64,000 nucleotides of DNA, taken from the NCBI RefSeq assembly GCF_013168275.1, contig NZ_AP019547.1, forward strand, positions 992,001-1,056,000, read 5' to 3'. Origin of the DNA: Candidatus Nitrotoga sp. AM1P (GTDB lineage Bacteria; Pseudomonadota; Gammaproteobacteria; Burkholderiales; Gallionellaceae). The notes beneath the pieces were generated by a model. The model had not been told where the DNA came from. It saw only the letters and a program-made list of their open reading frames with translations, and did not search any database. Shown in pieces: positions 55,403-62,985 of this stretch (the stretch's first letter is position 1; the number at the start of each line of letters is the position of its first letter). The translations under genes and the position numbers were made by a program.

Positions 55403-55767
55403 ATCGTATCCTTTACCAGCTGTGCATCTTTCTCTAATTCGGTGCGTAACGTTTCAAATGGAGATATCGGACGTGTTCTATTCTGGCTTACCAGAAAAAC
55501 CCCACAGGCTGAGAATGCATATAAAGCCACAACACTCCATGCGGATGCCACACGGTATGGGGTCTCCCAGTAACTAACGATAATAGCCACACCTAAAAAA
55601 ATCAGGCTTAACAATGCCAACAAAAACAACACAACATAACTAATTATCTGGGCGCTAAAGTAATGCCATTGGATCTTCATTAAGATCGGCACCAATTCCA
55701 TATAATCGCCCATACGATGACGCGCAATTATGCCAAGTTGTTTAGCTTTTTTGATTTTTTCAAACAT
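55399..55767 (-). CDS. YqjE-like / phage-holin-superfamily membrane protein
   Basis: 122 residues with two membrane helices (about 40-66 and 73-96; IISYVVLFLLALLSLIFLGVA and YRVASAWSVVALYAFSACGV regions) and a soluble C-terminal helix. Size, layout and position between a YqjD-type DUF883 protein and a YqjK-like protein point to the YqjE family. In enterobacteria the trio is RpoS-linked and membrane-located. It is separated from the DUF883 gene by 61 bp and overlaps the next gene by 4 bp. Confidence 0.75.
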   Translation of the reverse strand: MFEKIKKAKQLGIIARHRMGDYMELVPILMKIQWHYFSAQIISYVVLFLLALLSLIFLGVAIIVSYWETPYRVASAWSVVALYAFSACGVFLVSQNRTRPISPFETLRTELEKDAQLVKDTI

Positions 55768-55811
55768 GACATTTATCTCGACTTAAGAATTTAAGTGCTC
55801 TGCAGGGAATC

Positions 55812-55845
55812 AAATTAGCGCCTTGAAATTAGCGCCTTGAAATTA
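55812..55845. repeat. Tandem duplication of a 14-bp unit over the DUF883 stop codon
   Basis: AAATTAGCGCCTTG occurs at 55812-55825 and 55826-55839 and continues six bases (AAATTA). The second unit encodes the last codons and stop of the DUF883 gene; the first lies just after it, so one unit could be lost or gained without altering the protein. Confidence 0.85.
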
Positions 55846-56239
55846 ACAGGCCAAGTAAAAAACCAATTGCAGCTGCATATCCCACTGCTTGCAGAGGGTT
55901 TTCTTTTACATATCCTCTGGAGCAATCGACTCCATCATTAAAATGCTTGCGCGCATCGGCGGCCACAATTTTCGCAACTTCCTTTGCAGATGCCATTTTT
56001 GTCATCAACTTTTCCTTAGCCTCTTCTACATCAAGATCAGATAAGCTAGGTATACGAGAAATCAAATCATCTAAATCGGCCCGCAGATTGGACATTTCGC
56101 TACTGGCGGCTGCCCCTACTTGCTTTCCAGCGGATTTCGTAGCGTCCACAACATTGCCTACAGCCGTTCCAGTCCGTTGAGCCATATTTTCTGCGGCTGC
56201 CACTGCACCTTCTACTTTATTTGAAATTGTATTCTGCAT
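55829..56239 (-). CDS. DUF883 (ElaB/YqjD) membrane-anchored protein
   Basis: 136 residues. A long amphipathic, Ala/Lys-rich helical region (SAGKQVGAAASSEMSNLRAD, LDDLISRIP) is followed by the typical C-terminal anchor GYVKENPLQAVGYAAAIGFLLGLL and a short Arg tail. E. coli relatives bind ribosomes at the membrane in stationary phase. The protein also has LEA-like character in its repeated Ala-Lys-Glu stretches. It heads the yqjDEK-like operon. The stop codon falls in a 14-bp tandem repeat (55812-55845). Confidence 0.9.
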   Translation of the reverse strand: MQNTISNKVEGAVAAAENMAQRTGTAVGNVVDATKSAGKQVGAAASSEMSNLRADLDDLISRIPSLSDLDVEEAKEKLMTKMASAKEVAKIVAADARKHFNDGVDCSRGYVKENPLQAVGYAAAIGFLLGLLISRR

Positions 56240-56489
56240 AGCTAACTCCTTGATAGTTTATTAGTGATGAAATTTATGACAAAAAAGCCGAGGTTAAGTA
56301 TCTTACATTTATTAATTTCGGTCTGTTCGCTGGCACACATATATTCAATGCTAACTGGAAATATGTAGTACATCCACATACATGTGTTCTGGAACAGCCA
56401 CCAATATTACATAAGAATTTATGAGTATAAAAAATTATTCTTGTTGTTTATTTTGTACTTATCACATAACTCTACAATATCCACATGAA

Positions 56490-57269
56490 CTATTCATGCC
56501 TGGCAATTTCTTCCAGCCGAATTCTTCGTTCGGACAATTCCTGTAATAACTGTTCCGCCAAGTCGCCCATCGGATCGCCACCTCTCAATTCAGCTCTTTC
56601 AATTGTGGCTTTAAATTTATAAATATCCGATTGTCTTTTTTCTTGCAATTCTTGCTGAATTTCATCCATGCGACGGCGTAATTGTCCTGTACGACGAATG
56701 ATTTTCAAGATTCTTAATTCCACGCCCTGATCAGCAATTAACTCGGGATCCTCAATTTCTTCCTGTATCGCAGGATCCTGAATGAATTCCAGCACCAGTT
56801 TTTCAATGGCCTGCTGGTCACCACGCTCATAGGCAAGGTTCACCTTGATCATCAATCCATGTCGACGCAAGCGCTCGGGTTCCGTGGTGGCGCGGTCGGG
56901 GTGCATCATCATGGCGGCGCGCCGGAATGCCTGCTTAAGTTGCGGCGTAATAACCAGTGGCGGAGGAGGTTGAGCCTCTATCAAACCCGCTTCTTCGGCT
57001 GACTTTCTAGCCTGCTCTTGCGCTGCTTGTGCATGGACTTGAGCAACTGCATCATCCGGAGATAAACCGGCCTGTGCATTAGCAATTTGCGCGTCCAGTT
57101 CATCTAACTGAGCGTAGAATCTTCCAACCATTTCATAATAACGGCGCTGGAACTGTGCTGTTTCTGTTTTGGCTGTTTCCAGTTCCAATTCAGCCGAAAT
57201 AACTTGCTCCGCAAGCTTAGCCTGATCGCTCACCAAACGGGTAAGCTCCTGATCTAAAGTGGGCTTCAT
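56490..57269 (-). CDS. Coiled-coil J-domain protein
   Basis: 259 residues. Residues 1-65 form a coiled coil (long Glu/Gln/Ala-rich heptads), and a Pro-rich linker near 100 leads to a J-domain core: helix II LKQAFRRAAMMM, the HPD motif at 123-125 (HPDRA) and helix III KVNLAYERGD. A second helical region (about 190-255) follows. J-domain proteins stimulate Hsp70 ATPase activity through HPD. No dnaK or other Hsp70 gene is adjacent. The ATG overlaps the stop of the Sel1-repeat gene (ATGA), so the two are translated together. Function unknown. Confidence 0.82.
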   Translation of the reverse strand: MKPTLDQELTRLVSDQAKLAEQVISAELELETAKTETAQFQRRYYEMVGRFYAQLDELDAQIANAQAGLSPDDAVAQVHAQAAQEQARKSAEEAGLIEAQPPPPLVITPQLKQAFRRAAMMMHPDRATTEPERLRRHGLMIKVNLAYERGDQQAIEKLVLEFIQDPAIQEEIEDPELIADQGVELRILKIIRRTGQLRRRMDEIQQELQEKRQSDIYKFKATIERAELRGGDPMGDLAEQLLQELSERRIRLEEIARHE

Positions 57270-58984
57270 TCAGGTGTTTTCCAACTGAGAGTAAATTCGT
57301 TAAGTTGCTCCCACGCGGCGAGATCGATTTTCTCTCTAGTACCGATCCCTAATTCTTTCAATTGCTCCAACGCTCTAGTTTCACCTTGCTGCCCGGCCTT
57401 GCGATACCAAGACGCAGCCTGCTGTTCATCCCGTGTAACACCCTGGCCTTTGCTGTACATTAATCCCAGATTGAATTGCGCTTCTGCGTGCCCTTGCTCT
57501 GCAGCTTTGCCGTACCACAATACCGCCTGCTGATCATCCTGTATAACGCCCTGGCCATTGCCGTACATAATTGCTAGCGTGTATTGCGCGCACATATCTC
57601 CCTGCTCTGCAGCCTTTAGAAACCAAAATACCGCCTGCTGATCGTCTTGGGTAACCCCCAACCCATTGTTGTACAAGAAACCCAGATTTAATTGAGCCAT
57701 AACATGCTTTTGTTCTGCGGCTTTCCCATACCAGAATGCGGCCTGTTGATAATCCTGTGTAACGCCTTGACCTTTCTCATACAAGAATCCTAGATTAAAT
57801 TGTGCCTCCGCATGCCCCTGTTCTGCGGCTTTGTCATACCAGAATGCAGCCTGTTGATAATCCTGAAGCACGCCCCGCCCTTTACTGAACGTGGCTCCCA
57901 TTGCATATTGGGCTCGCACATGCCCCTGCTTAGCGGCCTTGAGGCACCAAAACGCGGCCTGCTGATAATCCTGTATAACGCCTTGACCTTTGCTGTACAT
58001 AGTGCTTAGTTCGTATTGCGCACGCGCATGTCCCTGCTCTGCCGCCTTCATATACCAAAATTTGGCCTGTTCGTGATCTTGCTCGGCCAATTGACCGCTG
58101 TTGTACATCGCTGCCAAATTGAATTGCGCTCGCGCAAATCCCTGCTCGGCGGCTTTGCGATACCAGGGCAAAGCAAGTTCGTAGTTCTGTGTGATACCTT
58201 GACCTTTCTCGTACATATATCCGAGAGATTGTTGCGCCCATGCATTTCCTTGCTCTGCACCCATACGGTACCAAAACATAGCCTGCTCATAATCCTGTAC
58301 AACCCCTTGTCCGTTGTAGTACATCGTACCTAGAGCATATTGTGCTCGCGTATGTCTTTGTTCTGCAGCCTTGCGATACCATAGTCTTGCCTGCTGATAA
58401 TCCTGACTAACCCCCTGCCCGTTGTAATACATTGCCCCCAGATTATATTGCGCCTGCTCCAGTTTCCCTTCTGCCGCCTTCTGATACCAATAGAGCGCCT
58501 GCCCGTAGTCTGTACTGACCACTTCGCCGAGCCAATATAGCCTTCCCAAGTCATTCCATATTTCAGGGTCATCTTGTTTTTGGTTGGCTATACACCAGTC
58601 GAAAGCCAGCCTTGCGTAATGCTGGGCGTGTTCCTTGTGTACAGGAAAGCTCCGCCCACCATTGTGGAGAAGCGATAAGGGGAAATAGGCTTTGCCATAT
58701 TGCTTATCCGCCAATTGCTTGAAGGCATCCAAGGCATCTTTCAAATTGTCGAGGTCACTGCGTGTCCAGACGATACCAAAGCCTGATTTATCGCCCAACT
58801 CAGTAATATGGTTATAGACATCCCGTGCTTGGCGATAAAACGCGTCGAGGTCTTCTGCCAGTGAGGGATCTTTACTACTCATAACTGCCGCCATCCCTCG
58901 CGCAACAAGACCGCCGCGTTGCTCCATATGCACCACAACTTCCTGAGTGAATACCTTGGCTGGAAGATTTTTTCGTTCGGTCAT
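57266..58984 (-). CDS. Sel1-repeat (TPR-like) protein with 11 repeats
   Basis: 572 residues. After an N-terminal region of about 145 residues there are 11 consecutive 36-residue Sel1 repeats, each of the form AQYxLGxMYxxGQGVxQDYxQAxxWYxKAAEQGxxx; the first (WNDLGRLYWLGEVVSTDYG) is the most divergent. No signal peptide is seen, so it is probably cytoplasmic. Sel1 repeats form solenoids used for protein-protein contact. The nucleotide sequence shows a matching 108-bp periodicity, so repeat number could change by recombination. The J-domain gene follows with a 4-bp overlap. Function unknown; a scaffold or Hsp70/J-domain client adaptor is a guess. Confidence 0.88.
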   Translation of the reverse strand: MTERKNLPAKVFTQEVVVHMEQRGGLVARGMAAVMSSKDPSLAEDLDAFYRQARDVYNHITELGDKSGFGIVWTRSDLDNLKDALDAFKQLADKQYGKAYFPLSLLHNGGRSFPVHKEHAQHYARLAFDWCIANQKQDDPEIWNDLGRLYWLGEVVSTDYGQALYWYQKAAEGKLEQAQYNLGAMYYNGQGVSQDYQQARLWYRKAAEQRHTRAQYALGTMYYNGQGVVQDYEQAMFWYRMGAEQGNAWAQQSLGYMYEKGQGITQNYELALPWYRKAAEQGFARAQFNLAAMYNSGQLAEQDHEQAKFWYMKAAEQGHARAQYELSTMYSKGQGVIQDYQQAAFWCLKAAKQGHVRAQYAMGATFSKGRGVLQDYQQAAFWYDKAAEQGHAEAQFNLGFLYEKGQGVTQDYQQAAFWYGKAAEQKHVMAQLNLGFLYNNGLGVTQDDQQAVFWFLKAAEQGDMCAQYTLAIMYGNGQGVIQDDQQAVLWYGKAAEQGHAEAQFNLGLMYSKGQGVTRDEQQAASWYRKAGQQGETRALEQLKELGIGTREKIDLAAWEQLNEFTLSWKTPE

Positions 58985-59209
58985 AAGCCTTTACTCATCT
59001 AGTATGTACGCTTTTAATACGTGGATTGATTACTTTCGATTTTCGCTCTGTGTTATGCAATAACCTCATGAATAATTATTCTTAATATATATGGCTTCTG
59101 GCCAGGATTGACTCATAAAAATCATGAAGGTTTATATTCATCAACAAGAATCACTTGTGATAATTATTGATGTAAATATGTAATATCCATTTTGAATGGC
59201 TATATGTGA

Positions 59210-59833
59210 CTATTGATAAAACTCAATTTTTCCTGTGTGAGTGTCATACATGCCGCCCACAATTGCTATCTGATATTTTTCCAGCATCTCTCGTAAAACT
59301 TCACTTCGATGTTTAATGTTGGCAATTGTCAGGAATATATTAGTCATGGCAACCTTCTCTACAAATTCTGAGTTTTTAGAATTGCGATCGGTTGTTGGCT
59401 CGCGAACACGTGCTACTGCTAGCTTAAGTTTGTTAACTAAAGCGGTAAAGCTACCAAACTTGATATCGTCGCATGCAGCCATAATCGCGCCGCAACCGCT
59501 ATGCCCTAATACAACGATTATTTTCGCTCCGGCGACTTTGCACGCAAACTCCATGCTGCCAAGAATATCTTCGTTAACGATATTTCCTGCTATCCGAATG
59601 CTGAAAAGATCCCCTAAACCTTGATCAAAAATAAGTTCAGCCGATGTCCGGGAATCGATGCAACTCAGAACCACTGCAAAAGGGAACTGCCCTTCTGAAG
59701 CATCTTTTAATTGCCCTAATAGATCGCGGTTGACAGTACGATTTTGTGCAAAACGTTCATTTCCCTCTTTAAGAATTTGAAATGCCATCTCCGGCGTAAG
59801 AGATGCTTGAGTTTCTTTGGTATGCGTTCTCAT
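59210..59833 (-). CDS. Beta-class carbonic anhydrase (copy 2)
   Basis: 207 residues from ATG 59833 (GAGGAAATCATA upstream; an ATG at 59887 is unsupported). Zinc ligands Cys58, His111 and Cys114 and the Asp60-Arg62 dyad (CIDSR; LGHSGCGA) are in the same positions as in copy 1 (26366-26989), and both genes end with near-identical sequence (IEFYQ and the following stop context). Over the last 150 residues roughly 36 differ. Unlike copy 1 it has no transporter gene beside it, so it may serve a different condition. It is a monocistronic gene with AT-rich flanks. Confidence 0.94.
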   Translation of the reverse strand: MRTHTKETQASLTPEMAFQILKEGNERFAQNRTVNRDLLGQLKDASEGQFPFAVVLSCIDSRTSAELIFDQGLGDLFSIRIAGNIVNEDILGSMEFACKVAGAKIIVVLGHSGCGAIMAACDDIKFGSFTALVNKLKLAVARVREPTTDRNSKNSEFVEKVAMTNIFLTIANIKHRSEVLREMLEKYQIAIVGGMYDTHTGKIEFYQ

Positions 59834-60385
59834 TATGATTTCCTCTAAATAAACATCCTGCTGAGCTTTTACTCGATGAAAACACACTACATTACAATGC
59901 GTGGCGTGTTAATTCAATTTTTAACTATTAATTAATCCGATCAGTGAAATTTGAAGTTTTCATGCTGCACATTTTACGCGAGGATCGTGGAAATTTTTTG
60001 ACGCCCTCAAGTAGTTGCTCCAATGTTTGCATTTTCTCTATTACTGCGGCTTTCATTCTTGATCCGCTTTTGCGGGGTTTAATTCAGTATTCATTGCTTC
60101 ATTTGACACTTCGGCTCAAGTTTAACAAAATATTAACGTCCATTTTCGTTCAGCTTACCTCAGTATCAATGATCACAATATGGCCAAAGCAGATAAAAAA
60201 ACTAGCAATTCATCTTTGTATCGTTTGGTTAAAGACTGCAATATTTCGGCCTCCATTAGAGATTAACTGTGCCTTATCCATTTTTGTTCCGACTCGTCCG
60301 GCTTTGGTACACCTAAAGTAACGACAACATGACGTATCAGTCAACGAAGAGTAAAATACACCTTTAGATAGATAGTTAATTACGA
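59834..60385. other. AT-rich intergenic region, nothing firm
   Basis: About 550 bases between the second carbonic anhydrase and rbgA. A 125-codon frame at 59944-60321 has no coding character or homology and is not reported as a gene. A small CCGCTTTTGCGG hairpin lies near 60065, without a T-run. Promoters for both flanking genes should be here but could not be assigned. Confidence 0.45.
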
Positions 60386-61294
60386 ATGTCCATTCAGTGG
60401 TTTCCCGGTCACATGGTCTCGGCACGCAAAAAAGCAGCCGAAACCATGGAGCGTATCGATATGATAATAGAAGTGCTGGACGCACGCGTGCCGGAAGCAG
60501 GCAGCAATCCTGTCATTAAAGAGCTGCGCTTGCATCGGCAAAGGCCCTGCCTGAAAATTCTTAATAAAGCCGATCTGGCGGATCCGGCTGTTACTACAGC
60601 TTGGCTCAGCTTCTACAATGAGCAAAAAGGAATTAAGGCCGTAGCGCTATCCTGCAAAAAACCGGGCGATGTCGCAAAAATTCCCGGTTTGTGCGAGATG
60701 CTTGCCCCACATCGTGATAACAGGCTTAAGCCATTGCGCATGATGATCATGGGCATCCCCAATGTAGGCAAATCCACACTGATCAATGCGCTGCTAAAGC
60801 GTCGGGTAGCAGCGGTAGGCGACGAGCCGGCAGTGACCAAAAATCAACAGGGATTTGACCTGAATGAACGGATGACGCTGATCGATACGCCGGGACTAAT
60901 GTGGCCCAAGATTGAGTATGACAGCGATGGCCTGATGCTGGCCGCAAGCCACGCGGTAGGACGAAATGCCATAATAGACGAAGAAGTGGCTAGCTTTCTG
61001 GGCGATATTCTTCTAGCCTACTACCCCAACCTGCTTGCAAACCGTTACGGATTCTCCGTTGAAGGTCTGGATGGTGTAGGCACTATCGCAGCAGTCGCAA
61101 AGCGACGCGGTTATCTGCTCAAAGGCGGTGTTCCAGACCTGGAGAAAGCTGCTCTCATGCTGCTACAAGATTACCGCACCGGAGCACTTGGACGCATTAG
61201 CCTGGAAACACCAAAAAGCCGCGATATAATGTTAGCCCAACAAGCATTTATTAAAGCAAAGGAACAAACTTCAAATATAACCAATTCATGCTAA
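60386..61294 (+). CDS. rbgA: Ribosome-assembly GTPase RbgA/YlqF
   Basis: 302 residues with circularly permuted GTPase motifs: G4 NKAD at 60-63 precedes G1 GIPNVGKST at 123-131 and G3 DTPG at 167-170. The N-terminal IQWFPGHMVSARKKA is typical. The C-terminal region carries the RNA-binding ANTAR-like helices. RbgA-type enzymes act late in 50S assembly, near the ribosomal A and P sites. The ATG at 60386 gives the expected N-terminus. It stands alone with mltD 123 bp downstream on the same strand. Confidence 0.94.
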   Translation: MSIQWFPGHMVSARKKAAETMERIDMIIEVLDARVPEAGSNPVIKELRLHRQRPCLKILNKADLADPAVTTAWLSFYNEQKGIKAVALSCKKPGDVAKIPGLCEMLAPHRDNRLKPLRMMIMGIPNVGKSTLINALLKRRVAAVGDEPAVTKNQQGFDLNERMTLIDTPGLMWPKIEYDSDGLMLAASHAVGRNAIIDEEVASFLGDILLAYYPNLLANRYGFSVEGLDGVGTIAAVAKRRGYLLKGGVPDLEKAALMLLQDYRTGALGRISLETPKSRDIMLAQQAFIKAKEQTSNITNSC

Positions 61295-61417
61295 TAGCAA
61301 TCCCGAAAATTCCTTTGCCCCGTGATGCTGCCGTGGAAAGCTGGCCCTACCAATAATTGAATCTCCTTTTCCCGCTCGGCTGCATCAACATAGTTTTATT
61401 TCTATAGGTCACTACCA

Positions 61418-62899
61418 GTGCAGTTAAACAAACTTTACTTATTCATTTTTTCTGCTTGCATTGCGCTTTCCGCAATGTCTGCGGTTCATGCGGAGGAGAA
61501 AGTTTTTTTGAATAGCGCGCTCGATGCCTTACAAGCAGATTCCATACCAGAGCCATCCACAGCTTCCGCTGACCCCGATCTGATACTCACCGTCGATCCT
61601 AACCTTTCTCAAAACGACTTATGGCAACGCATCCGTAATGGTTACGCGTTGCGCCAATTGGATAGCCCACTGGTGGCGAGCCACGAGCAATGGTACGCAA
61701 AACGCCCGGACTATATGCAACGAATGACCGAGCGCGGGCAGCGCTATCTCCACTTTATTGTGGAAGAAGTGGAGCGGCGCGGAATGCCATCGGAAATCGC
61801 ACTGCTACCCATGATCGAAAGCGCGTTTAATCCAAGAGGCTATTCCACCGCTAGCGCCTCTGGCATCTGGCAGTTCATCCCCTCTACTGGTAAGCATTTT
61901 GGCATGCAGCAGAATTGGTGGTATGACGGGCGGCGCAATATCATCAGCGCGACTCTCGGCGCGCTCGACTACCTGCAAAAGCTGCATGGCATGTTCGGCG
62001 ATTGGGAATTGGCACTTGCCGCTTACAACTGGGGCGAAGGCGCAGTACAGCGAGCACTCGCACATAACCGCAAACTCGGTCTGCCGGAAAATTACGCCAG
62101 CCTGAAAATGCCATCCGAAACGCGCAACTATGTACCCAAGCTGCAAGCAATAAAAAATATTATCAGTGATCCAGCCAACTTCGGCCTGGCTCTACATCCT
62201 GTTCCGAATCAACCGTATTTCGTTGCTGTCAGTACATCAAACAATATTGACATGGAGCTTGCCGCAGGATTAGCAGACGTTACGCTGGATGAATTTCGCG
62301 CGCTGAATCCCGCCCATAACCGCCCGGTTATCCTGCAAGAAAATTCTGAGGTGCTATTGCTGCCCGTGGATAAGGTGGAAACTTTTCGCGCCAATCTGGC
62401 AAACAACAACTTGCCACTCGTATCCTGGCAGGCTTATAAGAGCAAGAAAGGTGAACACTTAAACGGACTTGCGACACGCTTCGGACTGTCTCCAGAAACA
62501 CTTCGATCTATCAACAGCCTGTCAACGCAAACCAAGGTGAGTACCGGGCAGATGCTACTGGTACCCCTTAATGGCAAAAATACAGACAATGAATTCGAGG
62601 CGTTTAATACACACCCTGTCCTTGCCAACCAATTGCTTAAAAATGCTATTAGATACACGGTGCGCAAAGGCGACACTTTGAGCGCTATTTCTCGCCTCTA
62701 CAAGGTAAGTGTGGAAAAGCTGCAAGAGTGGAATAACAACATAAAAACACTCAATCCCGGTCAACACATCTTCATCGTAAAACTCGACAAAACGCCTCGC
62801 TTATCTCGTGCCGATAAGAACCGCGGCAAACTTGGCATGGCCAGCAAAAAGACGAAGAAGTTTATGTACAAGACGCAACGCATTGCTCAATATCCTTAG
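61418..62899 (+). CDS. mltD: Membrane-bound lytic murein transglycosylase D
   Basis: 493 residues from GTG 61418. Signal peptide (LYLFIFSACIALSAMSAVHA), SLT domain with catalytic Glu134 (LLPMIESAFNPR) and the family blocks STASASGIWQFIPSTGKHFG and LALAAYNWGEGAV. Two LysM peptidoglycan-binding modules follow, a degenerate one at about 340-380 (KKGEHLNGLATRFGLSPETL) and a clear one at about 430-475 (YTVRKGDTLSAISRLYKVSV). No lipobox Cys is present after the signal peptide, so it may be periplasmic rather than lipid-anchored. It cleaves the glycan strand forming 1,6-anhydro-muropeptides. Confidence 0.94.
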   Translation: MQLNKLYLFIFSACIALSAMSAVHAEEKVFLNSALDALQADSIPEPSTASADPDLILTVDPNLSQNDLWQRIRNGYALRQLDSPLVASHEQWYAKRPDYMQRMTERGQRYLHFIVEEVERRGMPSEIALLPMIESAFNPRGYSTASASGIWQFIPSTGKHFGMQQNWWYDGRRNIISATLGALDYLQKLHGMFGDWELALAAYNWGEGAVQRALAHNRKLGLPENYASLKMPSETRNYVPKLQAIKNIISDPANFGLALHPVPNQPYFVAVSTSNNIDMELAAGLADVTLDEFRALNPAHNRPVILQENSEVLLLPVDKVETFRANLANNNLPLVSWQAYKSKKGEHLNGLATRFGLSPETLRSINSLSTQTKVSTGQMLLVPLNGKNTDNEFEAFNTHPVLANQLLKNAIRYTVRKGDTLSAISRLYKVSVEKLQEWNNNIKTLNPGQHIFIVKLDKTPRLSRADKNRGKLGMASKKTKKFMYKTQRIAQYP

Positions 62900-62985
62900 G
62901 CTTTTCTTGCTTTACGCTGTACCTCTATTTTTTTGACAATTCAGTATGGGTGTTCTGCTCATATATAGTGCAAATTACATAACTT

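Noticed and set aside
57266..58984. Regular 108-bp periodicity considered as a CRISPR-like or minisatellite array
   Set aside because: It is explained by protein-coding Sel1 repeats with position-specific conservation.
59944..60321. 125-codon frame before rbgA
   Set aside because: Odd composition, no ribosome binding site, no homology; AT-rich intergenic DNA.
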